54,081 nucleotides of DNA from Neomoorella thermoacetica. Lineage in GTDB: Bacteria; Bacillota; DSM-521; Neomoorellales; Neomoorellaceae. The position numbers were made by a program, and so were the translations under genes. The notes under the pieces were generated by a model. That model saw nothing but the letters and a program-made list of their open reading frames with translations, ran no database searches and was not told the origin of the DNA. Below, piece by piece: positions 7,321 through 14,065 of this stretch. The stretch's first letter is position 1; each line of letters opens with the position of its first letter. The stretch spans positions 1 to 54,081 of the forward strand of contig NZ_MDDC01000019.1 in NCBI RefSeq assembly GCF_001875325.1, read 5' to 3'.

Positions 7321-7694
7321 TATCCCTTCTCAGGCTTATAGCCAATCCCCCGAGCTAACTGGTAATTGATAAATTGATTAAGGCTGGTATTTTCTTCTCT
7401 GGCCCTCTCAACCAGCGCCCGGTGCAATGACCTGGTAGTCCGGATTAATATGCGGCCGCTATATTCCTCATCGGATGCTGGCTCTGGAATTGGGTCGCCA
7501 TGTTCCAGGGCATCGATCAACCAGCAACGTTTTGCATCTTCAATCATTGCCAGGGCTTCTTCTTTTGTCTCTCCCTGGGAAAGGCAACCTGGTAGTTCGG
7601 GTATTTCTACCGCATAACCACCCTCTGGAGAAGGATAAAGAACTATTCTATAGGGCAACTGCAGGTAATAATTAAGATCCTTATTCATCCTCAT
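7320..7694 (-). CDS. hicB: HicB-family antitoxin
   Basis: A 124-residue HicB-type antitoxin. Residues about 8-70 form the degenerate RNase-H-like HicB domain (YRIVLYPSPEGGYAVEIPEL, PGCLSQGETKEEALAMIEDA), which binds and blocks HicA. Residues about 85-120 look like a ribbon-helix-helix DNA-binding tail (LIRTTRSLHRALVERAREEN, then SLNQFINYQLARG), used in autorepression. It overlaps hicA by about 14 bases, the normal toxin-first order. The ATG at 7688 has better spacing to SD GAAGGGG than the ATG at 7694, so the protein may be two residues shorter. The gene is intact although its toxin partner is broken. Confidence 0.9.
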   Translation of the reverse strand: MRMNKDLNYYLQLPYRIVLYPSPEGGYAVEIPELPGCLSQGETKEEALAMIEDAKRCWLIDALEHGDPIPEPASDEEYSGRILIRTTRSLHRALVERAREENTSLNQFINYQLARGIGYKPEKG

Positions 7695-7926
7695 CTGCCC
7701 CTTCTAATATTTTAATGGCCCTGACTACATAGCTTTGTAATATGTATGGCTGCCGGTAAGGTATGACTAACTTATATTTTCCCTTCCTGTAAATGTAATG
7801 GCTTGATCCTCCACCTGGCTGCGATCTTATAAAGCCAGCTTTTTACAGTACCTTATCTATCTCGTCAAAGCGGACCGTTTTGGGGTTTCTTTTAATCCTT
7901 TCCAGTAATTTTTCCAGCTTTCCCAT
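7681..7926 (-). pseudogene. hicA: HicA-family toxin with an in-frame stop codon
   Basis: The minus-strand frame from ATG 7926 to TAA 7681 encodes an 81-residue HicA mRNA interferase except for one TAA at 7845-7843 (codon 28). Before it reads KLEKLLERIKRNPKTVRFDE; after it reads KAGFIRSQPGGGSSHYIYRK, containing the HicA core GGGSSH with the catalytic histidine. The break falls in the turn before KAGF, where other family members have Lys, Glu or Gln, so a single base change explains it. SD AGGAT precedes the start. The truncated 27-residue product cannot be a toxin, and no good internal start for the remainder is obvious. A sequencing error or readthrough is the alternative. Confidence 0.85.
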
Positions 7927-7953
7927 GAAACATATCCTCCGGCCCTTAAAATT

Positions 7954-7977
7954 ATGATAGCATATATGATAGCATAT
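7954..7977. promoter_or_regulatory. Tandem 12-base repeat upstream of hicAB, probable HicB operator
   Basis: Two perfect adjacent copies of atgatagcatat (7954-7965 and 7966-7977), about 28 bases before the hicA start. Each unit is itself nearly palindromic (ATGATAGCATAT). Ribbon-helix-helix repressors such as HicB bind short tandem sites of this type over their own promoter, so this is the expected autoregulatory operator. Confidence 0.6.
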
Positions 7978-7989
7978 CGCAAATAAAAT

Positions 7990-8121
7990 TTATCGCTCTT
8001 TATCTTTAAAGCCCCGTACCAGCAGGTCTATATCCGAACGGTTCGCCAGTATGCCCGCTACATCGTTCAGTACCTTGGTTGGAGCTTTTAGCGTTCGGCT
8101 AACTGGAGTTTTCGCGGCCAT
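7990..8121 (-). CDS. Possible 43-residue protein, unrecognised
   Basis: A minus-strand frame from ATG 8121 to TAA 7990 encodes 43 residues, including KVLNDVAGILANRSDIDLLV and RGFKDKER at the end. It begins 18 bases after the macB-like permease stop. No strong Shine-Dalgarno is seen. The codon use is plausible and the residues look like the tail of a larger helical protein, so it may be a small gene or the remnant of one. I do not recognise it. Confidence 0.3.
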   Translation of the reverse strand: MAAKTPVSRTLKAPTKVLNDVAGILANRSDIDLLVRGFKDKER

Positions 8122-8138
8122 CTGCAGGGAATCTTAGC

Positions 8139-9365
8139 TCACTCAAAGCGCAGGGCCTCGATGGGGTCGGCGTTGGCGGCTTTCCGGGCGGGGTAATAAC
8201 CGAAAAAGATCCCCACCAGGGCGGCAAAGCCCATCGCCAGCAGGATCGCCATTGGGTTGAGGACCGTCGGCCACTTGGCCAGCATGGCAACAACCTTGCT
8301 GCCTATAATACCCCCGGCGACACCGATCAGGCCGCCCACCAGGCTCAAGATCATGGCTTCCACCAGAAACTGGGTGAGGATGGCGCCCCTGGTGGCTCCC
8401 ACGGCCATGCGAATGCCGATCTCCCTGGTGCGCTCGGTTACCGACACCAGCATGATATTCATGATGCCGATGCCGCCGACCAGGAGGGAGACGGCGGCTA
8501 TACCGGCCAGCAACAGGGTCATGCTGCCGGTAGCCGCGGCCACGGTGTCCAGGACGGCGGTCATATTCTGGATGCGAAAGTCGTCGTCCTGGTTGGCCCC
8601 CAGGTGGTGGCGCTGCCGCAGGAGGGAGGTGATCTCCTCCTGGACAGCAGTCAAGCTGGTGGTGTCCTGGGCCTGAACATTAATCATCCGCACGCTATTG
8701 GGTACGACGCCCTGGCCGAGAAAACGCCGCTGGGCCGTCGTGATGGGGATATAAATTACATCGTCCTGGTCCGCACCGCCGAAGCCGCCTCCCTGGGACG
8801 GCAGGACGCCAATGACCGTGAACTGCAGGTTGTTTAAAGTAATGGAAGCGCCTATGGGGTTAAAACCTGAGGGGAAAAGATTGGCCACTACCGTCGGTCC
8901 CAGCACGGCCACCAGGGCGGCGCGGTCTACGTCGTCATTGGAAAAGAAAGCGCCGGCAGTCATCTGCCAGCCTTTGATAGCCTGCAACCCCGCCGTGGTG
9001 CCGTTAACGGTGGTAGTCCAGGTCCTGCTGCCGAAAGAAGCGGTAACCTGGCTCCTGGCTTCGGGGGCCACGTTTTGCACCAAAGGAAGCTCTCCTATAG
9101 CCCTGGCGTCGTCCAGGGTCAAGGAATTGACCTGACCGCCGGCACCCCGGACAGCCCCGAAAGAAGCTGCCGGCATGACCATGAGCAGGTTGGAGCCCAT
9201 ACTGGCTATCCTGCTTGTTACCTGGGCCGAGGCTCCCTGGCCGATGCTGATCATGATGATCACGGCTGCCACGCCGATGATAATCCCCAGCATGGTTAAA
9301 ATTGAGCGCATCTTGTTGGCTAACAACCCCCGCCAGGCGACTGTCAGAGCGGCATAAAGGTCCAA
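8139..9365 (-). CDS. macB: MacB-type ABC transporter permease (FtsX family)
   Basis: A 408-residue FtsX/MacB permease. It has a first membrane helix near residues 20-45 (MLGIIIGVAAVIIMISIG), a large extracytoplasmic MacB_PCD domain (about 50-270), then three membrane helices (about 285-400) with the characteristic VGGIGIMNIMLVSVTERTRE and EIGIRMAVGATRGAI segments. Such permeases do not conduct substrate through the membrane; they drive a periplasmic or extracytoplasmic pump cycle (mechanotransmission). Start is TTG at 9365 behind SD GGAGGATTAGAAA. The separate ATPase (9369-10112) and adaptor (10115-11650) genes directly upstream make a MacAB-like exporter. The substrate is unknown; peptides, antibiotics or lipids are usual. 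Confidence 0.93.
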   Translation of the reverse strand: MDLYAALTVAWRGLLANKMRSILTMLGIIIGVAAVIIMISIGQGASAQVTSRIASMGSNLLMVMPAASFGAVRGAGGQVNSLTLDDARAIGELPLVQNVAPEARSQVTASFGSRTWTTTVNGTTAGLQAIKGWQMTAGAFFSNDDVDRAALVAVLGPTVVANLFPSGFNPIGASITLNNLQFTVIGVLPSQGGGFGGADQDDVIYIPITTAQRRFLGQGVVPNSVRMINVQAQDTTSLTAVQEEITSLLRQRHHLGANQDDDFRIQNMTAVLDTVAAATGSMTLLLAGIAAVSLLVGGIGIMNIMLVSVTERTREIGIRMAVGATRGAILTQFLVEAMILSLVGGLIGVAGGIIGSKVVAMLAKWPTVLNPMAILLAMGFAALVGIFFGYYPARKAANADPIEALRFE

Positions 9366-9368
9366 TTT

Positions 9369-10112
9369 CTAATCCTCCTCTACCGGTAATGCTGCCAGTT
9401 CCCGGGCGGCCAGGCGCGGCTCCGGCACGGGCCGATCTTCGATTATCTGGCCGTCACGGATACGCACCAACCGTTCGCAGTAAGCGGCAATATCGGGTTC
9501 GTGGGTGACGATGACAATGGTCAGGCCTTTCTCCTGGTGGAGCTGCTGGAGGAGGGCCATGATCTCGATACTGGTGCGGGTATCCAGGGCCCCTGTCGGC
9601 TCATCGGCCAGGATGATGGAAGGCTCATTTACCAGGGCCCGGGCGATGGCCACCCGCTGCTGCTGGCCGCCGGATAGCTGGTTGGGCAGGTGTTCCTCCC
9701 GCCCCTTAAGGCCGACCCTGGCCAGCATGGCCATGGCCTTCCGGATCATTACCGGTCGCGGGATACCGGCGTAAATCATGGGTAAACACACATTTTCCCA
9801 CGCCGGCGTATGGCTTAAGAGATTGAAGCTCTGGAAGATGAAACCGATCTCCCGGTTGCGCACCCGGGCGAGTCGATCCGGCGTCATCCTGGTGACGTCC
9901 TGGTTGGCGAAGAGGTACTGGCCGCTGCTGGGACGATCCAGGCAGCCGAGAATGTGCATCAACGTCGATTTGCCTGAACCGGAAGCCCCCATGATGGCCA
10001 CCATTTCTCCCCGGTTTATTTCCAGATTGATACCCCGTAGCGCCCACACCTGGTTTGACCCCGGGGAGTAAACCCGCGTGACTCCTTTAAGCTGGATAAC
10101 AGGGTGGGCCAT
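9369..10112 (-). CDS. ABC transporter ATP-binding protein of the MacB/LolD type
   Basis: A 247-residue ATPase with all ABC motifs: Walker A GASGSGKST (about residues 41-49), Q-loop FIFQSFNLL, signature LSGGQQQRVAIARAL, Walker B IILADEPTGALD and the switch histidine in IVTHEPD. It belongs to the LolD/MacB/FtsE branch that energises FtsX-type permeases. It lies 3 bases upstream of the permease gene and 2 bases downstream of the adaptor gene, so the three are one operon. Confidence 0.95.
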   Translation of the reverse strand: MAHPVIQLKGVTRVYSPGSNQVWALRGINLEINRGEMVAIMGASGSGKSTLMHILGCLDRPSSGQYLFANQDVTRMTPDRLARVRNREIGFIFQSFNLLSHTPAWENVCLPMIYAGIPRPVMIRKAMAMLARVGLKGREEHLPNQLSGGQQQRVAIARALVNEPSIILADEPTGALDTRTSIEIMALLQQLHQEKGLTIVIVTHEPDIAAYCERLVRIRDGQIIEDRPVPEPRLAARELAALPVEED

Positions 10113-10114
10113 CT

Positions 10115-11650
10115 TTATCTCCCCCCGAGAAAGCCGCCCGGCGATGGCATGAATCTCCCGGTATTGCGGTTACTGCCGCTGCCCGACCGGCCTGTGCCGC
10201 CTGGGCTTCCCGTATTGCCGGTACTCCCTGTACTCCCGGCGCTACCTGTGCCGACCACCACCTGTTCCCCTGCCGTTAAGCCGCTGACTACTTCGATATT
10301 GCGCTCGTCGCTGGCGCCGGTCACCACCTGGCGCTGCACCGGCCGTCCGCCCTCCAGCACCAGGATTACGGCCCGGTTTTCCCCGGCGCTGGGAGTTCCG
10401 GCTGTAGAAGCGCCCGTCGCCGAACTGCCTGCCGAACCTCCCGTTCCCTGGGTACTTCTACTCCGGTTGCCCCCGCCGGAGGTCCCCCCTGACGAGGTTG
10501 CCCTGCCGCCGGCGGCCTGGGCGGCCCGGGAGAGGTAGCCTTCGGCATAGGCGATGGCCGCCCGCGGGATGGTGAGGACATTATCCTTGCGGCTGATAAT
10601 TATGGATACGCTGGCCGACTCGCCGGCCTTCAAGGACCCTCCCGCGTCGCCCACGTTTACCAGGACGTCATAAAGCTGGATGTTGGATACGGTTTGGGCC
10701 TGGGGGGCAATGGCCGTCACCTTGCCTTTAAAGGTGCGGTCAGGCTGGGCGTTGACCGTAAACTCTACATCCTGCCCCACCTTGACTTTGTTGATGTCGG
10801 CTTCATTGACTTGTACCCGCAGCTGGAGTTCGGGGGAGATTAAAAAAATAAAACTATTTGAAGCGTCGGTGGCGCTGGTGTTGCTGCCCACGCGCTGGCC
10901 CACCTGGCCGTTGACGTTGGTGACAATACCGTCCCACGGCGCCCGGATCTCCGTGGCCGCCAGGTTGTTCTGGGCCAGTTGCAGCTGGGCCCGGGCCGCT
11001 TCTACCTGGGCCTGGGCGGCGGCTATATCCTCCGGACGGCTGCCGTTTTTCAGGGCCTCCAGGGCTGCCCGGGCTTTTTTCAGGTTGGCTGCCGCCGTCG
11101 CCTCCGCCTTGCGGGCATTGTTCAGGTCGACTTCCGACAGGGCGCCGGCATCATAAAGGGCCTGGTCGCGTTTTAAAGTATCCCGGGCGTTGTCATATTC
11201 CACCTGGGCCTGCTCCACACCCGCCTCGGCCTGGGCCACGTCGGTGGCCAGAGGCCCGGCCTGCAGGCTTTTTAGTTTGGCCAGGGCATTGTCCAGGTTC
11301 GCCTGGGCCTGCCTGACCTGAAGCTCCAGATCGGTTGGGTCCTGGAGGGCCAGGAGCTGGCCGGCTTTGACGCTCTGCCCTTCCTTGACGTATATCGCCT
11401 TGATGGTCCCCGGATTCTTAAAGCTGAGGCCGATGCTATGTAATGCTTCAATTTTCCCGGAGGCGCTTACAGTCTCCACAATGCTCCCTTTACTGGCAGT
11501 AACGGTCAGGAAATTAGGGGCCTTTTGATGCCCCCGGGCCCACCAGTACCACCCGGCGGCAATAATCAATGGTAGAAAGACCAACGCCAGCCACATTAAT
11601 TTCTTGCCGCTGGGGAATGCTCCTTTAGCCGCTACCGTCGCTGTCGCCAT
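10115..11650 (-). CDS. macA: MacA/HlyD-type membrane fusion (adaptor) protein
   Basis: A 511-residue adaptor with an N-terminal membrane anchor (about residues 18-36, WLALVFLPLIIAAGWYW). A biotinyl-lipoyl-like domain follows (GSIVETVSASGKIEAL, VKEGQSVKAGQLLALQDP), then a long Ala/Gln-rich coiled-coil hairpin (about 105-225), the second lipoyl half (RAPWDGIVTNVNGQVGQ) and a beta-barrel domain. The last 130 residues are unusual: a low-complexity Gly/Ser/Thr-rich linker, a short beta domain (GRPVQRQVVTGASDERNIEV) and a Gly-rich tail ending GGFLGGR. Adaptors link the pump to an outer duct; the TolC-like gene at 3182 is the obvious candidate. A sigma-A-like promoter lies about 75 bases upstream. 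Confidence 0.9.
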   Translation of the reverse strand: MATATVAAKGAFPSGKKLMWLALVFLPLIIAAGWYWWARGHQKAPNFLTVTASKGSIVETVSASGKIEALHSIGLSFKNPGTIKAIYVKEGQSVKAGQLLALQDPTDLELQVRQAQANLDNALAKLKSLQAGPLATDVAQAEAGVEQAQVEYDNARDTLKRDQALYDAGALSEVDLNNARKAEATAAANLKKARAALEALKNGSRPEDIAAAQAQVEAARAQLQLAQNNLAATEIRAPWDGIVTNVNGQVGQRVGSNTSATDASNSFIFLISPELQLRVQVNEADINKVKVGQDVEFTVNAQPDRTFKGKVTAIAPQAQTVSNIQLYDVLVNVGDAGGSLKAGESASVSIIISRKDNVLTIPRAAIAYAEGYLSRAAQAAGGRATSSGGTSGGGNRSRSTQGTGGSAGSSATGASTAGTPSAGENRAVILVLEGGRPVQRQVVTGASDERNIEVVSGLTAGEQVVVGTGSAGSTGSTGNTGSPGGTGRSGSGSNRNTGRFMPSPGGFLGGR

Positions 11651-11726
11651 AATAAACCTTCTTTCTATATGTACTGATCGCCGGCCTGTCGGTTAAGATT
11701 AGATGATTACTGCACGGCCACAACTT

Positions 11727-11732
11727 ATTATA
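11727..11732 (-). promoter_or_regulatory. Possible -10 box of the macA operon
   Basis: TATAAT on the minus strand in the context GATGCTATAATAAG, about 75 bases before the macA start. The -35 region is poor, so activation by a regulator is possible. Confidence 0.4.
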
Positions 11733-11815
11733 GCATCTACAGAGATGGAAAACCTTAAAATTTGCTGAGAATTAACCCAAAACCCTGAAACTAATCATTT
11801 AGGCCCAACCCTTTT

Positions 11816-11837
11816 AATATCACCGGACCGTGATATT
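11816..11837. promoter_or_regulatory. Inverted repeat upstream of the macA promoter, possible operator
   Basis: aatatcac and gtgatatt, perfect 8-base arms 6 bases apart, about 85 bases upstream of the macA -10 box. It has the size of a site for a dimeric regulator; which one cannot be told. Confidence 0.4.
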
Positions 11838-12019
11838 GTCACCCTGTAAGCGGGCTGAGGAATATAACAATAGCTGGCAAAAGCTCTTCATAGCAACCCG
11901 AGCGCCTGCCGGTATTCTGCCGGGGATAATGTGAGTCGGGAAACTCGAGATAACCTTCTTCCTCCCCCCTCCAAGGCCCCAGTACCAAATAAGCAGAAAA
12001 AATTACATTATTTGCCACG

Positions 12020-12048
12020 TTGCGGAAAAGTCAAGGCTATTATATACT
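12020..12048 (+). promoter_or_regulatory. Possible housekeeping promoter upstream of the ECF sigma gene
   Basis: TTGCGG (12020-12025), 17-base spacer, TATACT (12043-12048). It could give basal expression of the sigma gene before the autoregulated promoter takes over. Confidence 0.4.
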
Positions 12049-12144
12049 AGGAGTGCGGTTAAAGCTTCCTTTACTTACAATAAAGAACATATTCTCATCC
12101 GGATTTGCCCTGCAGGCAAATTTTTTCCCTGCCGCGCCGGCTGA

Positions 12145-12174
12145 GGGAACTTTTTGGCCGTTTTATTTGTCTAA
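12145..12174 (+). promoter_or_regulatory. ECF-sigma-type promoter, probably autoregulatory
   Basis: -35 GGGAAC (12145-12150), 18-base spacer, -10 GTCTAA (12169-12174), identical in hexamers and spacing to the minus-strand promoter at 6831-6802. ECF sigma genes are often transcribed by their own product. The -10 box lies only 3 bases before the upstream-most ATG (12178), so translation must begin further downstream. Confidence 0.7.
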
Positions 12175-12213
12175 TAAATGTCCGGGGAATCCGGGCCTCC
12201 AGGGGTGTATCTT

Positions 12214-12813
12214 TTGGACCTTGGTGAAAAAAAGGCGCCGGGGAAAAAAAACGGCGTCCCTTCCTTTGAGGAATTGGTGGTTAATTATCAAGATAAAGTC
12301 TATTACCTCAGCTACCAGTTGACGGGCAATCACGCCGACGCCCAGGACCTGGCCCAGGAGGTTTTCGTCCGGGCCTACCAGGGACTGGATAAGTTCCGCA
12401 ATGAAGCCGACCCGGGCACCTGGCTGCACCGCATCACCGTAAATTTATATTTAAACCTGCGGCGGAAAATAACCCGCCACCCGGTAGTCTCCCTGGACGC
12501 TCCCCTCAGCACGGCCGAGGGCGAGGTGACCCGGGAGGTGGCGGCTGCCGGCGGCGATCCGGTGGATCTGGTGGAAGAGATGGAGCTGAAGAGCTTGGTC
12601 CGCAGCGCCCTGAACCAGTTACCGCCGGAGTACCGGACGGCCCTGGTGCTGCGGGAACTCCAGGGCTACAGCTATGAGGAAATCGCGTCCATCCTGGGCT
12701 GCTCCCTGGGAACGGTGAAGTCGCGCCTGAACCGGGCGCGGCAGGCTATGAAAGAAAAAGTAAGGCAGATGGCGGAGGAGAAGCCGCCCGCGACCGGGGC
12801 GGCCCCGAGGTGA
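12214..12813 (+). CDS. ECF-family RNA polymerase sigma factor
   Basis: I place the start at TTG 12214 (SD CCAGGGG about 8 bases upstream), because the ECF-type -10 box at 12169-12174 would put the transcript start near or after the ATG at 12178; GTG 12205 is an alternative. The 199-residue product has sigma region 2 (about residues 18-75: LVVNYQDKVYYLSYQLTGNH, DAQDLAQEVFVRAYQ) and region 4 (about 130-185: LPPEYRTALVLRELQGYSYE, EEIASILGCSLGTVKSRLNR), with no regions 1.1 or 3. It directs polymerase to envelope or stress promoters. Its stop lies just before the anti-sigma start. A fossil copy of its 3' end lies at 6981. Confidence 0.93.
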   Translation: MDLGEKKAPGKKNGVPSFEELVVNYQDKVYYLSYQLTGNHADAQDLAQEVFVRAYQGLDKFRNEADPGTWLHRITVNLYLNLRRKITRHPVVSLDAPLSTAEGEVTREVAAAGGDPVDLVEEMELKSLVRSALNQLPPEYRTALVLRELQGYSYEEIASILGCSLGTVKSRLNRARQAMKEKVRQMAEEKPPATGAAPR

Positions 12814-12818
12814 GAGGT

Positions 12819-13949
12819 ATGGAGTGCCGCGAGGCAAGGGAGTTTTTCTCGCCTTACCTGGACGGGGAACTCACGACAGAGGAAAGGGATATAGTGCGGC
12901 GGCACCTGGCGGCCTGCCCGGCCTGCCGGGAGGAAATGGCCCGCTGGGAGGAACTCTCCCGGGCCCTGCGGGAGTTAAAGGCGCCGGTGGCGGCGCCGCC
13001 GGGTTTCGCAGCGGCGGTAATGGCACGGGTCAACCCCGGCCGCCAGGCGCGGTCCTGGTGGCGGGCGCGGCGCCTGGTGGCCGCAGCGGCGGCGGTGGTC
13101 CTGCTGATCGCCGGCTCCGTCGGCTATGCCGCCCGGGGCTTATGGCAGCAGCTGCCGGCCAGCATCGCCGCATTGCACCCGGGCCATGACGGCAACGGGC
13201 GCCAGGTTACCGTCCCACCCGGCGACAAAACAACTTCATCGGAGGCTAGCCAGCCGGGCGCAGGAGCCAACCCCGGCAACCTGCCGGGCGACGGTACGGC
13301 AACGGGCGCTAACAGCCCGGCGGGGACAACGAGTAAACAGTCCGGGAACGGCGCCACCGCCCCCGGTAACGGCCAGGGGAGCAGCCAGCCCGCCGGCAGC
13401 GGGAAAAATAGCACTACTCCCGGCAGTGCAGGCCGGCAGCCAGCGGTCGACAGCGGTAACCGGCAACCTGCCATGGTGGCAGGCAGCGAGCCTTACCCGG
13501 CCCGGACCTTCCTGAGCGCCGGGCGCCAGGTTGCCAGCACCATGCTGAAGCTCGAGGTTACCGATATGGCCGCCGCCAGGGCTAAAGCGCTGGGCCTCGG
13601 TGGCAGCGCCGGCGCGACCGCCCAGGTCATCGCCGTCCAGGACAACGGCCAGGAGAAAAGGTTCATCTGCCAGTTTACCGTGGCGGAAGACCGTGCGGCG
13701 GTTCTCCTGGCTGGTCTCAAAGGCCTGGGCCAGGTAATCTCCCAAAATACCAGCACCCAGGACCTGACCCAGCAGTTCAGCGCCACCCTGGAGCAGTACC
13801 AAGCCAAAGTGGCCCAGGTGAACGCCGCCACCGACCCGGCGGAAAAGGAGAAACTCACCCGGGAGGCCAAAGCCCTGGAGCAGCAACTGACCTCCTGGGA
13901 CGATGCCAGCAAGAAGCAGGTAATCATCTTATGGCTGGAGACGCAATAA
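12819..13949 (+). CDS. Membrane-bound anti-sigma factor with N-terminal zinc-finger (ZAS) domain
   Basis: Start taken as ATG 12819 behind SD GAGGTGA; an in-frame GTG at 12810 overlaps the sigma stop. Residues 1-60 form a zf-HC2 anti-sigma domain with MEC and the H-x3-C-x2-C motif HLAACPAC that holds and releases the sigma factor. A membrane helix follows (about residues 86-107, VVLLIAGSVGYAA). Next comes about 110 residues of Gly/Ser/Pro/Thr-rich low-complexity sequence, then an outside domain with DUF4349-like character (STMLKLEVTDMAAARAKALG, LKGLGQVISQNTSTQDLT and a coiled coil at about 320-365). It is co-transcribed with the sigma gene and should restrain it until an envelope signal arrives. 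Confidence 0.88.
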   Translation: MECREAREFFSPYLDGELTTEERDIVRRHLAACPACREEMARWEELSRALRELKAPVAAPPGFAAAVMARVNPGRQARSWWRARRLVAAAAAVVLLIAGSVGYAARGLWQQLPASIAALHPGHDGNGRQVTVPPGDKTTSSEASQPGAGANPGNLPGDGTATGANSPAGTTSKQSGNGATAPGNGQGSSQPAGSGKNSTTPGSAGRQPAVDSGNRQPAMVAGSEPYPARTFLSAGRQVASTMLKLEVTDMAAARAKALGLGGSAGATAQVIAVQDNGQEKRFICQFTVAEDRAAVLLAGLKGLGQVISQNTSTQDLTQQFSATLEQYQAKVAQVNAATDPAEKEKLTREAKALEQQLTSWDDASKKQVIILWLETQ

Positions 13950-13976
13950 GGGACCGCGAGGTCCCTTGTTTTTTTC
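13948..13976 (+). terminator. Intrinsic terminator of the sigma/anti-sigma operon
   Basis: aagggacc gcga ggtccctt followed by gttttttt. The stop codon of the anti-sigma gene lies in the left arm. A relict copy is at 7213-7238. Confidence 0.88.
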
Positions 13977-14065
13977 TAACCACCGCTATTTTGCAGATAA
14001 CTGTCCCTTCTCAACCCATCCTTCTCGAATATTATACATTCCCTAAAACTGGCAAGCAAGTACGC

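Larger units (their letters stand above)
11651..12213. other. Divergent intergenic region between the macAB operon and the ECF sigma operon
   Basis: No gene is supported in these roughly 560 bases. They hold, from left to right: a possible macA promoter, an inverted repeat at 11816-11837, a plus-strand sigma-A-like promoter at 12020-12048 and the ECF-type promoter at 12145-12174. The stretch 11840-12015 shows no recognisable element. Confidence 0.6.

Noticed and set aside
12178-12213. ATG at 12178 as the start of the ECF sigma gene
   Set aside because: It lies 3 bases after the -10 box of the shared promoter and would be at or before the transcription start; the TTG at 12214 with CCAGGGG upstream fits better.
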